This document shows positions 1 through 6,545 of a stretch of DNA of 33,960 bases, one piece after another. A model generated the notes under the pieces. That model did no database searches. It was given only the letters and a program-made list of their open reading frames with translations, and was not told where the DNA came from. Each line of letters begins with the position of its first letter. Position 1 is the first letter of the stretch. Origin of the DNA: Curtobacterium sp. UCD-KPL2560 (GTDB taxonomy: Bacteria > Actinomycetota > Actinomycetes > Actinomycetales > Microbacteriaceae); the NCBI RefSeq assembly GCF_001705035.1, contig NZ_MCIG01000029.1, positions 1 to 33,960 on the forward strand. Direction: 5' to 3'. Position numbers and translations under genes: made by a program.

Positions 1-63
1 GGCCCTATACCTCTGGGGAGGCCAAAACCGGGGTGGGGAGGGGGTCCTGCCCCTTGCCCGCTG

Positions 64-426
64 TCACCAGTCGAACCCGGTGCTGATGGGCAGCGCCGCG
101 GGTGTGCCTGCTCGTGCTGCTTTCGCTTCAGCCAAGGTCATGGTCGACTTCCACCTGTTGCAGTCGCGGCACATGAGGTGACAGTTGGCGCGGTCGAGCG
201 GTGAGCCGCCTCGGATGCGCGGTATGTCTTCGTCAACGACTGGCGACTTGGGATGCCATGCGCAGCCCGTGCAGTCGGCACGGTTGCATTTGGGTCCGTG
301 CTGACCGGCGATGTACTTGAGGTTTTTGTTGACGGCAGCGCCGCAGAGTGCGCAGTTGTGTTCTTCTGCGAGTACGCGTCGGATGAGTTCGCGCCGTCGG
401 TGCCCGTTGGCGTTTGCTGCGCCCAT
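64..426 (-). CDS. HNH endonuclease
   Basis: This 120-residue protein has the phage HNH layout. A first CxxC pair lies at residues 25-28 and further cysteines at 47, 52 and 55. The D-E-x-I-P core at 65-69 is followed by RGG, and the N-C-H...C-x-x-C-N part at 81-90. Glutamate stands where many family members have the first histidine, a known variation. Such nucleases cut double-stranded DNA and, next to phage terminases, assist packaging. The start has a GAGG ribosome site 7 nt upstream. It is the leftmost gene here, and the terminase would be expected just to the left. Confidence 0.85.
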   Translation of the reverse strand: MGAANANGHRRRELIRRVLAEEHNCALCGAAVNKNLKYIAGQHGPKCNRADCTGCAWHPKSPVVDEDIPRIRGGSPLDRANCHLMCRDCNRWKSTMTLAEAKAARAGTPAALPISTGFDW

Positions 427-441
427 GCGGTTACCTCGTAG

Positions 442-594
442 TTACTCGCCATCCATGACTTGCCACGGCCAGAGCGGCGCGCCCTCACTGTCGTAGCCGA
501 TGGGTTCGAGCGGGGTGCGTGTGTTCGTCCTGGTTCGGTGCGCGGCCATCGGGTCGGACTGGCCGACCGCGGTGACCGGGGACTCGGTACCCAT
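442..594 (-). CDS. Hypothetical phage protein
   Basis: This is a small ORF of about 50 residues just upstream of the HNH gene, read in the same direction. Its C-terminal half (IGYDSEGAPLWPWQVMDGE) has a mixed, protein-like composition, whereas the upstream extension is arginine- and proline-rich and overlaps the preceding gene. The ATG at 594 is chosen for that reason. No convincing ribosome site is visible, and an ATG at 549 is an alternative. No family is recognised. Confidence 0.5.
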   Translation of the reverse strand: MGTESPVTAVGQSDPMAAHRTRTNTRTPLEPIGYDSEGAPLWPWQVMDGE

Positions 595-613
595 CCGGGT
601 GTCCGGGTATCCG

Positions 614-651
614 GTAGCCGGGGCCCGGTCATCGACCGGTACCCGGGCTAC
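614..651 (-). terminator. Imperfect hairpin at end of upstream gene
   Basis: GTAGCC and CCCGGGCTAC arms with internal CCGG/GACCGG pairing form an imperfect GC-rich hairpin. It spans the stop codon (648-650) of the preceding leftward gene. It has no U-tract, so it may only attenuate transcription or stabilise the mRNA end. Confidence 0.35.
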
Positions 652-977
652 TGACGGAAGCGGGAGACCGGCTCTCGGCCGTCGCTCGTCAGACCGCAGT
701 GGTTGCACCACGGCGGCTTCCCGTCTCGGTGTTGTCGTGGCTGGTGGTCCGAGCAGTTGATGTCGGAGGTGTGTGCGCCGACGGGCTGCACGGTGTCGTC
801 CTCGACAGTGACCCGCTCAGCGATGAGGGTGAGGTTCACCGTTCCGAACTCGTTGAGCTCGGTCGTGGTGGTGATCGGTTCGCGTGCTAGGTAGTAGCCG
901 AACTCCTCGCCGTCGATGGTGAGGCTGACCCGGTCGCCGGTGCGCTTGACCTCGATCGTCTTCGCAAGCTTCGGCAT
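648..977 (-). CDS. Hypothetical phage protein with C-terminal Cys/His cluster
   Basis: The protein has 109 residues. Its first 70 look beta-rich, with alternating hydrophobic residues. The C-terminus carries a possible zinc site (C...H, then PPWCNHCGLTS). The ATG start overlaps the stop of the upstream gene by a single base. The order in a leftward early operon suggests a phage accessory protein. No family is recognised. Confidence 0.7.
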   Translation of the reverse strand: MPKLAKTIEVKRTGDRVSLTIDGEEFGYYLAREPITTTTELNEFGTVNLTLIAERVTVEDDTVQPVGAHTSDINCSDHQPRQHRDGKPPWCNHCGLTSDGREPVSRFRQ

Positions 978-1228
978 CAGTCGTCCTCGTCCCCGAACGC
1001 GTTGTGGTGCAGGGCGAGGCGCAGCCAGTCCACGAGCCCGAGGCTGGTGATGTAGTCCTGATTGTTGGCGAACTCACGCAGGAGACGCACCTGGTTGCTG
1101 TCGTCGTCTTCGGTGAAGCCCTGCCCCTTGGCCTGTAGGACGTACCCGGTGAGGATGGCGCCGTCTTGCTCGTCGGCGAAGTGCGCTGCGACAGCTTCGT
1201 CGAGCGCTGCTTTCGTCTGCTCGCTCAC
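977..1228 (-). CDS. Hypothetical phage protein, acidic C-terminus
   Basis: This 83-residue protein starts at GTG 1228, which overlaps the stop of the upstream gene (GTGA) and lies about 8 nt after an AAGGGA ribosome site. It looks alpha-helical and acidic, with an EDDD run near the middle and a GDEDD end. The longer open frame that runs upstream through the tRNA is not credible as protein. No family is recognised. Confidence 0.7.
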   Translation of the reverse strand: MSEQTKAALDEAVAAHFADEQDGAILTGYVLQAKGQGFTEDDDSNQVRLLREFANNQDYITSLGLVDWLRLALHHNAFGDEDD

Positions 1229-1407
1229 GTCCGCGTCCCTTCCCGGCTGATGGCGACTCGCGCCTCGTGCCGTTCGCGGCGTCGTGCACCGCGCTTGATG
1301 CTGCTGCGCACGCCGGGGCGCTGCAGGTACGCGAGGTAGCAGCGACCCCATCGGCTGAACGCGTCCCACTCGGATGCGGTGCGGCGCTGGCGGTGACCCA
1401 TGCTCAC
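1225..1407 (-). CDS. Small basic phage protein
   Basis: This strongly basic protein of 60 residues has two RRR clusters and an aromatic-rich centre (WDAFSRWGRCYLAYLQR). The GTG start at 1407 is preceded by AGGAGG at a spacing of 5, a much better spacing than the in-frame ATG at 1401. It is coupled by GTGA to the next gene. The charge suggests nucleic-acid binding, but that is inference only. Confidence 0.7.
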   Translation of the reverse strand: MSMGHRQRRTASEWDAFSRWGRCYLAYLQRPGVRSSIKRGARRRERHEARVAISREGTRT

Positions 1408-1622
1408 GGCATCCTCCTGACGTTGGCGCCGCTCTCGTCCCGGGTCTGCGTGTCACCAGCAGGTTGCCGAGGGAAGACGGCAGATGGGTTCCTCGACTCT
1501 GCGCAGCGTTTGTTGTGCTTGCGGCCGGACTGTTGGGCGGCGGCGTTGCTGTGTGCGTGTTGACCTGCGGGCCGAGGAAGTTGAGATCCAGGGCGGGATC
1601 TGATCGGACGCCCTGGATAACG

Positions 1623-1695
1623 CAGAGGTGGCAGGGTTCGAACCTGCAGCCTGCGGTTTTGGAGACCGCTGCTCTTCCAGTTGAGCTACACCCCA
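1623..1695 (-). tRNA. tRNA-Trp (anticodon CCA), phage-borne
   Basis: A 73-nt cloverleaf reads on the minus strand. The D-arm is GCTC/GAGC, the anticodon stem GCGGT/ACCGC with loop CTCCAAA, and the T-arm GCAGG/CCTGC with loop TTCGAAC. The discriminator is G73, as expected for Trp. The acceptor stem TGGGGTG/CACCTCT has a T-T mismatch at 1:72 and one G-T pair. The 3' CCA is not encoded. It lies inside the leftward early operon, so it is probably co-transcribed and phage-owned. It could be partly decayed. Confidence 0.9.
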
Positions 1696-1813
1696 TCGAA
1701 CCGCGGTTGTTGTCGCAGGCGCGGTGTGCTGCGGGTGGGTTAGGTCACCACCATCCCCGGCGCGTCTCTCTTGGAGTGTTCACGCCGGCACCCCATCCCG
1801 AGGCGGCCTAACG

Positions 1814-1848
1814 ACGAAGGCCCTCACCGTGATGGTGAGGGCCTTCGT
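1814..1848. terminator. Perfect 15-bp hairpin terminator
   Basis: Arms 1814-1828 and 1834-1848 are perfectly complementary around the 5-nt loop GTGAT. There is no T-run. The hairpin sits between the gene ending at 1979 and the tRNA, in the otherwise gene-free stretch 1696-1978, and probably ends or attenuates the leftward early transcript. Confidence 0.75.
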
Positions 1849-1978
1849 GTGGTTCCATGTGCCCGCCAATCCCGGAGGACGGCGGGGAGCAAAGTTACTG
1901 ACGGTAGAGACACTTCTTCCGCGTGTTCCACAGCGTACCTGTTTTCGTGTGCGCGCGCGAGCATCTTCCGTCGGCGTG

Positions 1979-2167
1979 TCATTCTTCGACGACGATCATG
2001 TTCAGGAGCAGGTCGCGGGTGATGTCTGGTCGCCCTCCGCGGTCGTGGCGGTTCTGCCAGTCTGTGATGTCATCGCGTGCGCTTTGCTCACTCAGGTACG
2101 TGACGGACGTGACTGACTGGCCGGTACGTCGATCGACGATCTTGAATCGCGGCCGCGTGCCGTTCAC
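1979..2167 (-). CDS. Hypothetical phage protein
   Basis: This 62-residue protein starts at GTG 2167 inside a GTGA overlap with the previous gene. The N-terminal half resembles a short beta-sheet unit (RFKIVDRRTGQSVTSVTY), followed by a charged helix with a DWQNRHDR segment. No family is recognised. It is the last gene before the 1814-1848 hairpin. Confidence 0.7.
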   Translation of the reverse strand: MNGTRPRFKIVDRRTGQSVTSVTYLSEQSARDDITDWQNRHDRGGRPDITRDLLLNMIVVEE

Positions 2168-2376
2168 AACGCTTCCGATTGTTCGAGTGCGTAAGCGACA
2201 GCATCCCCGTGGAGTACGCGCCAGTCTCCATGCCCGTCAAGTTCACGAAACACAGCCCATGGGGTGCCGGCGTCGTAGCCGCTGTCGATGCATCGTTTCT
2301 CGCCGTACGAGTCGCGTCCGAATAGGCCCCCGCAGTAGCCGTTGACGATGGTTCCCGGCGCGACGGGCCCGCTCAC
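2164..2376 (-). CDS. Hypothetical phage protein
   Basis: The 70-residue protein starts at GTG 2376, chosen because it gives a GTGA overlap with the upstream regulator. The longer frame to 2439 would run deep into that gene. It contains two cysteines and several aromatic residues (CGGLFGRDSYGEKRC), and a short hydrophilic C-terminal helix. No family is recognised. Confidence 0.7.
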   Translation of the reverse strand: MSGPVAPGTIVNGYCGGLFGRDSYGEKRCIDSGYDAGTPWAVFRELDGHGDWRVLHGDAVAYALEQSEAL

Positions 2377-2651
2377 AGCGCGTCCGCTTCGAGCCCAAAT
2401 GCGTCGGATTGGTTCAGGTGAAGCGATACCATCAAACAACCCGCCTCGTACAGTGTTACGGACCTCTTTCCGGTTTCCACCGCGGATATGAGGCTCACAG
2501 AACTGGGCATGCCGTGTTCGGATGCTCGTTCTGCAAGTTCGGTCTGCGACCAGCCGTGACGAGTGCGCTCGTCGTAAATGAGCCGACCGAATCGGTAGTC
2601 GTCGTGCCTCTGGAACTGAGTGCGCGGTTTGCGCCGAGACATGTCACTCAC
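2373..2651 (-). CDS. XRE-family helix-turn-helix regulator
   Basis: The protein has 92 residues with a lambda-repressor-type HTH. An RFGRLIYDERTRHGWSQTEL segment gives helices 1-2, and the recognition region (SSVSLISAVETGKRSV) follows the usual S-x-I-S-x-x-E-x-G pattern. The likely start is GTG 2651 (GTGA overlap); ATG 2642 is possible. It lies at the far end of the early operon, where it could control the switch to late genes, but that role is inferred. Confidence 0.75.
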   Translation of the reverse strand: MSDMSRRKPRTQFQRHDDYRFGRLIYDERTRHGWSQTELAERASEHGMPSSVSLISAVETGKRSVTLYEAGCLMVSLHLNQSDAFGLEADAL

Positions 2652-2839
2652 AGCACGTCCGCCTTCCAGCAGGTGCACTTGCGGCTTGCGGGATCGAACA
2701 TGCGGCAACTGTTCAGGTGCGGTGCGCTCTCGATCACGGCGCGTAGCCGGTCCAGCTCGGCACCAAGTTCCAGGACACCCGCGAAAACAACTTCGTCAAG
2801 TGCGAATATTTCCCCGTTGATGGTCAGATTCTTACTCAA
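2648..2839 (-). CDS. Hypothetical phage protein with CxxxxxxxxCxC tail
   Basis: This 63-residue protein starts at TTG 2839 with AAGAAGG about 12 nt upstream. Its N-terminal 35 residues form an amphipathic helical segment (LELGAELDRLRAVIE). The C-terminal cysteines (NSCRMFDPASRKCTCWK) could bind zinc. An inverted repeat lies just upstream at 2862-2899. Confidence 0.65.
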   Translation of the reverse strand: MSKNLTINGEIFALDEVVFAGVLELGAELDRLRAVIESAPHLNSCRMFDPASRKCTCWKADVL

Positions 2840-2861
2840 AACATCGCAACCTTCTTATTGG

Positions 2862-2899
2862 CGGGGGTGAACAGCGCAGGGAGGCACTGTTCACCCCCG
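2862..2899. repeat. 13-bp inverted repeat upstream of TTG-start gene
   Basis: Arms CGGGGGTGAACAG (2862-2874) and CTGTTCACCCCCG (2887-2899) match perfectly around a 12-nt loop. It falls in the 100-nt gap between two early genes. It may be a terminator or attenuator between genes, or an operator. Confidence 0.7.
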
Positions 2900-2941
2900 T
2901 GAGGTGTGGAGTGTCCGCCAAGATGCACTCCACCCTCTTCC

Positions 2942-3121
2942 TCAACCGCGGCGGTCAGGAGATGAAGGCCGCGGGAGTTTCTGTGAGTCACCGTGCCGGT
3001 CCTGCACCGCTTCGAGTTGGTCGGCGGCGGTTCGGAGAGCGTCCGCAGCTTCCGCTTCATCGTTCCACGAATGGTGGCCTTCGAGAATGACTGCCAGTGC
3101 GCGCATCTGCTCCGGGGTCAA
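2942..3121 (-). CDS. Small helical phage protein, TPEQMR type
   Basis: This 59-residue protein starts at TTG 3121 within a TTGA overlap. It opens with LTPEQMRALA and continues with an acidic helical segment (EAEAADALRTAADQLEAV), then a basic proline-rich tail. The opening resembles that of the adjacent 41-residue protein, suggesting duplication of a short module. No function is known to me. Confidence 0.7.
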   Translation of the reverse strand: MTPEQMRALAVILEGHHSWNDEAEAADALRTAADQLEAVQDRHGDSQKLPRPSSPDRRG

Positions 3122-3243
3122 CGCTTCCCCTCCTGCTTCTCGATGATGTAGCCGATGTAACGGCGGTCCTGCGGGGTCAATCCGTGCAGGCTCAAGAGAC
3201 CGCGCGCAAACTGCCGCATCTGCTCCGGGGTGGGGGCGGTCAT
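3118..3243 (-). CDS. 41-residue phage protein, TPEQMR type
   Basis: ATG at 3243 overlaps the stop of the membrane-protein gene upstream (ATGA), and its own stop overlaps the TTG start of the next gene. The sequence begins MTAPTPEQMRQFARGLLSLH and ends with YIGYIIEKQEGKR, a compact helical protein. The double coupling and the non-random composition support it despite its small size. Confidence 0.7.
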   Translation of the reverse strand: MTAPTPEQMRQFARGLLSLHGLTPQDRRYIGYIIEKQEGKR

Positions 3244-3404
3244 GGCTGGCTCCAGGTGAGCGCGATGTTGCCGCAGCCGATGAAGCACAGCAACGTGACG
3301 GCGGCGAGGAACCCGACACCGATGGATTCATACTTGACAGCGAGCCAAGCGAGGAACGCGGTGGTCCCGAGCAGGGCCAGCGCGAGGATGAGTGCGATCG
3401 TCAT
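3240..3404 (-). CDS. Small membrane protein, two TM segments
   Basis: Of its 54 residues, two hydrophobic stretches (IALILALALLGTTAFLAWL, and GVGFLAAVTLLCFIGCG) are separated by KYESI. Two membrane-spanning helices and almost nothing else are predicted. ATG 3404 has a GGGAGG ribosome site 6 nt upstream, within the end of the preceding gene. Such phage microproteins sometimes act in superinfection exclusion or lysis control; nothing here decides. Confidence 0.75.
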   Translation of the reverse strand: MTIALILALALLGTTAFLAWLAVKYESIGVGFLAAVTLLCFIGCGNIALTWSQP

Positions 3405-3406
3405 GC

Positions 3407-4117
3407 TCAGCCTCCCTTTCGGATTTCGGCGAGCTGTTCGAAGTCGGTGGATGCGTTGATGCCGCGGGCGAGTTCGACGAGACGTGATTCGCCGAACCAC
3501 TCGGTGCCGCATGCACGGCAGGACGCGGTCACGTGGCCGCCGCGCCGGTATTGGGCGTTGAGTGCTGCGATCTGGTTGCCGTCGATGCTGCCGACGTAGC
3601 GGGCGCCGCATCCGGGTACGGGGCACGGTTCGGTGATCTCCTTGGAGACGGGTGGGTCGAACATGTCGGCGATGCGGTCGATCATGTTCCGGAGCCGTTC
3701 CCATGCGACGGCCATCTGCGTTTCGATGACGTCGCCCGTGGCGTGGGCGGCGGCGAAGACGTCGAACCAGTCGGTGAGGTTCTGCTCCGGGGACTGGTCG
3801 GGGCGTTCGTCGGTCGCGGATGCGTACATGGATGCGATGCGGCCGGCGATGTCCTCGTAGATCGTGAACGCTTGCAGGTTGAGGCTGCTGCGTTCGTTCG
3901 CCGGTGAGTGCCCGGAGTGCGTCTGCCCGGTGGATGAGTGGATCGCGGTGCGGAGTTCCGCGAGGAGGGGTTCCTTCCACGCAACACGGGTGGCGGGCTT
4001 GCCGTCGTCCTCGTAGGCGACGGTCGCGCGGTGACGTCTCGCGAGCTGGTCAACGAGCTCCTTGAGGGGCCGAACGGCTTCGTCGACCTCGACGGGGGTT
4101 GTGGTGGTGCCGTTCAT
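3407..4117 (-). CDS. Conserved phage protein with C-terminal zinc ribbon
   Basis: This 236-residue protein starts at ATG 4117 in an ATGA overlap; an upstream in-frame ATG (4138) would run further into the previous gene. The N-terminal part is helical (VEVDEAVRPLKELVDQLARR). The C-terminal third has a zinc-ribbon pattern, CPVPGCG then CRACG about 40 residues later, followed by a helical segment. Domain architecture of this kind is common in early regions of actinobacteriophages with no assigned function. Confidence 0.75.
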   Translation of the reverse strand: MNGTTTTPVEVDEAVRPLKELVDQLARRHRATVAYEDDGKPATRVAWKEPLLAELRTAIHSSTGQTHSGHSPANERSSLNLQAFTIYEDIAGRIASMYASATDERPDQSPEQNLTDWFDVFAAAHATGDVIETQMAVAWERLRNMIDRIADMFDPPVSKEITEPCPVPGCGARYVGSIDGNQIAALNAQYRRGGHVTASCRACGTEWFGESRLVELARGINASTDFEQLAEIRKGG

Positions 4118-4416
4118 GCGCGCTTCTCCACGATCCATCCACCCTCGGCCTGCACGAGCGTGTCGCCGTCGTACAGGGTGTGGCGCCCGTCGTACGCATC
4201 AACGGTGCACACTGCAGTGGTCCGCCGGATGGGGTCGGCTGCCGAGCCGTAGGTCGTGGTGGTGATGTCCGCGTCAGCAGTTGCGACGCGTTGTCCGTCT
4301 CGGTAGTCGACGCTGTCGATCAGGTTCACGTAGTCGGCTAGAAGTGCCGCGGAAGCGAACGATCCGCGCCAGGTGACGCGGGCGGACGGCGGGGGCGGTG
4401 TCTTGTCGATCATCAT
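4114..4416 (-). CDS. Hypothetical phage protein
   Basis: The 100-residue protein starts at the first of two adjacent ATGs (4416), 5 nt after AGGAG. A proline run (TPPPPS) is followed by a predicted alpha/beta region rich in Y, D and T (YRDGQRVATADADITTTTYG). No motif is recognised. It is translated immediately after the SSB gene. Confidence 0.7.
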   Translation of the reverse strand: MMIDKTPPPPSARVTWRGSFASAALLADYVNLIDSVDYRDGQRVATADADITTTTYGSAADPIRRTTAVCTVDAYDGRHTLYDGDTLVQAEGGWIVEKRA

Positions 4417-4424
4417 GTCTGCTC

Positions 4425-4877
4425 CTAGAAGGGCTGGTTCAGGTCGGCGTCTGCGATGTCCCCGGCGGTCTGCCAGGAGCCCGCCTGCGGGGCGTTCGCC
4501 GCTGGTGCGTCCCACTGGGGCTGAGGTGTCGTGTTCGGGGCCGTGCGGGGCTGCAGTGCGCTCTGCGGTGCGATGACCACGGTCTGCGCCTTGACGACGA
4601 GGTCGTAGTACTTCTTCCCGTTCGCCTCACGCACCTCCGTCACCTCGGTGCCACTGATGATCACCCGGTCGCCCTTGCTGAACTGGGTGAAGTCGATGCG
4701 GACTGGGGCGTCGTTCGCGTAGCCGGCCTTCACGGTGCGGTACGTGCGTGCTGTCGTCACCCACTGGTCGCCGTCACGTTTCCGGTGCGGTTCCGCGGTC
4801 TTCATAGCCCAGTCGGGGTGCTGAGGGTTGTTCTGCGTCCAGTCCTCGACGAACGCGGTGAACGTGATCTGCGCCAT
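4425..4877 (-). CDS. ssb: Single-stranded DNA-binding protein
   Basis: The 150-residue protein has an OB-fold-like core. Its early strands carry a WVTTARTYRTVK segment, and then FSKGDRVIISGTEV and GKKYYDLVVKAQTV follow, matching the SSB pattern of a KGD turn and paired strands. The rest is a glutamine/proline-rich flexible tail ending in an acidic-hydrophobic tip (DADLNQPF), similar to the tip with which SSBs recruit partners. ATG 4877 has AGGAGG 7 nt upstream. It sits with helicase and replication genes and would coat phage single-stranded DNA during replication and recombination. Confidence 0.8.
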   Translation of the reverse strand: MAQITFTAFVEDWTQNNPQHPDWAMKTAEPHRKRDGDQWVTTARTYRTVKAGYANDAPVRIDFTQFSKGDRVIISGTEVTEVREANGKKYYDLVVKAQTVVIAPQSALQPRTAPNTTPQPQWDAPAANAPQAGSWQTAGDIADADLNQPF

Positions 4878-5038
4878 CAGTTGGCCTCCTTGCGTGGTTC
4901 GGTGTTGTGCGGCCATCCGTAGTCGCGTCGGTCTTGTTCGCCCTCGCACCAGCAGCCGTCACATCCGTGTGGGTACTGGCGGTGAGCGGGCGGGTGGTGG
5001 AAACCGTGTGGGCAGAGGCGGTACTGCTGCTCGCTCAT
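4877..5038 (-). CDS. 53-residue Cys/His-rich protein
   Basis: The frame is joined to both neighbours: its ATG overlaps the stop of the gene upstream, and its stop overlaps the SSB start (ATGA). The protein has a CPHGFHHPP segment followed by HGCDGCWCEGE, which could bind one zinc ion. It carries the ribosome site for ssb in its last codons. It is clearly part of the operon; the function is unknown. Confidence 0.7.
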   Translation of the reverse strand: MSEQQYRLCPHGFHHPPAHRQYPHGCDGCWCEGEQDRRDYGWPHNTEPRKEAN

Positions 5039-5367
5039 GCTGCTGTCCTTCCGTGGTGCTGCTGCGAGTACGACCGAATGGCCGCCTCGATGTCGCTGTC
5101 GTCCGCCGCCTGGTCGAAGCCGCGGGCGCGGATCTCTCGGTCGGCGTCCGCGATCTGCTTCTCGTCGTGCCGTTGTCGGCGCTCCTCCTCGGACTCCGCC
5201 TCGAGCAGGGCCCGTTCCGCGCGGACGTAGTCGTGCGCGAACCGCATCTCGTGATCGGCGCGGGATCCCGGCCGCTCCTCGTCAAGGTCCCCGTGCGTCC
5301 GCATCCGCTCACGTTCGACGGCTGCCGGGTCGAGGGACGCGACGAAGTTCTCCCAATCGGCGGTCAT
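5035..5367 (-). CDS. Hypothetical charged helical phage protein
   Basis: A highly charged protein of 110 residues (many E, D and R) that is probably one long helix or coiled coil over residues 20-90 (ERALLEAESEEERRQRHDEK). The start at ATG 5367 gives an ATGA overlap with the helicase gene. Its position next to the helicase suggests a replication accessory role, but there is no recognisable motif. Confidence 0.7.
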   Translation of the reverse strand: MTADWENFVASLDPAAVERERMRTHGDLDEERPGSRADHEMRFAHDYVRAERALLEAESEEERRQRHDEKQIADADREIRARGFDQAADDSDIEAAIRSYSQQHHGRTAA

Positions 5368-6545
5368 GGGATCGGCTCCCACGGCCAGTCGGCGCCGCGA
5401 ATCATCCGCTTCGGCCACTGCCGCTCATCCCGATCACCACGCCACCGAGACACGGCAACGATGTTCCCCTCGCCGGTGTTTTCCGGGTCGGGGCGGAGAC
5501 CGAACCCGAACTCAGGCCAGCCGAGGAGCGCCGCCGACCCACGCGGGCGAAGGTCCCGTTCACCGTTCGCGCCCGCAGACTTCCCGGCGTGCGCCTCCAT
5601 CACAAGCGCGATGTTCCGCTCCCGCAACGAGTCGAGGCCGACGATCAGCGGGGCCGCGTCGTCGTCGTTGTTGATCGCCTTCGGGACGAGCTTGTACAGC
5701 GGGCCGATGAACAACACGTCGGGCTTGTGCCGGTCGATGAGGCGGTGGATCTCCGACAGGTGCGAGCCGCGGGTGATGTCGATCCGGTTGCCGGCGACGA
5801 TGTTGATGGCCAACGCCGGATCGACGGTCCCCTCAGCGCGGGCTCGGCGGGTCGACCAGCGGACTGCTCGACGCCACTGCCGTTCCGTGTTCTCCGCATC
5901 GACGACGAGCACCTGCACCGGCTCGATGTGCTCGAACGTCACCGGGTGAATGCCCGCCGCGGACAGGACTGCGAGCTGCCGGACGAACGTCGTCTTCCCC
6001 GACCCTTCCGGACCGGTGACGATCAGCCGGTCCTTCCGCTCGAGCAGACCCGGTACGACCCAGTCGTACGCGTCCGACCCGGCCAGGATCTCCGCGAGCG
6101 TCTTCGTCTGCAGCATCCCCGTCGAGTGCCCGTCGACGAGGGTCTGCAGCCGGTTGAGGGCGTTCGACGCGGCGTCCATCGGTGCGGCGCCGGCAGCGAG
6201 CTCCTCCTGCATCGTGTTCGCGACGTTCCGCGACTCCCGCCGCACCGCGTCAGCCCGGACAGCCTGCGCGTACTCGGGAGCCGCGAACGCGTACACGGAC
6301 GGGTCCGCCCACACGAACGGTTCCGTGTCGAGGCCACGGACGCCCCAGCCGGCGAGCATCCCGTCGACGATCGCCGCGTCGATCGCGTCGCCCCGGCTGA
6401 CCCGTTCGAGGATGCCGTCGAACACGACGCCGAGGCGTGCGTCCGAGAAGTCCTGCGACGACACCATGCCGTGCACTCGGTCGACCTGCAGCGTGTCGCG
6501 GATGAGGGCGCCGAGGAGGTTCCGCTCGGCCTGCGTGCCGCTCAT
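5364..6545 (-). CDS. DnaB/RepA-type replicative helicase
   Basis: The 393-residue protein starts with a short DnaB-N-like helical domain (AERNLLGALI at 6-15). The RecA-like ATPase core follows, with Walker A GPEGSGKTT at 178-186, a VLVVDAEN strand at 212-219 and a Walker B-like VLFIGPLYKL from 277. The RIDITRG and EAHAGKS segments fit AAA_25/RepA family members. It should unwind DNA at the phage fork. It is shorter than cellular DnaB (about 450), as in many phages. The start at 6545 overlaps the upstream replication gene (ATGA). Confidence 0.85.
   Translation of the reverse strand: MSGTQAERNLLGALIRDTLQVDRVHGMVSSQDFSDARLGVVFDGILERVSRGDAIDAAIVDGMLAGWGVRGLDTEPFVWADPSVYAFAAPEYAQAVRADAVRRESRNVANTMQEELAAGAAPMDAASNALNRLQTLVDGHSTGMLQTKTLAEILAGSDAYDWVVPGLLERKDRLIVTGPEGSGKTTFVRQLAVLSAAGIHPVTFEHIEPVQVLVVDAENTERQWRRAVRWSTRRARAEGTVDPALAINIVAGNRIDITRGSHLSEIHRLIDRHKPDVLFIGPLYKLVPKAINNDDDAAPLIVGLDSLRERNIALVMEAHAGKSAGANGERDLRPRGSAALLGWPEFGFGLRPDPENTGEGNIVAVSRWRGDRDERQWPKRMIRGADWPWEPIP

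Noticed and set aside
977-1696. A 239-codon open frame spanning the tRNA-Trp
   Set aside because: Only the part after GTG 1228 looks like protein. The upstream part reads through a tRNA and is Pro/Arg/Ser-rich as expected of a wrong frame.
2836-2900. A short leader peptide ending NKKVAMF before the TTG-start gene
   Set aside because: The stop overlaps the TTG start, but the frame has no good start and runs through the inverted repeat.
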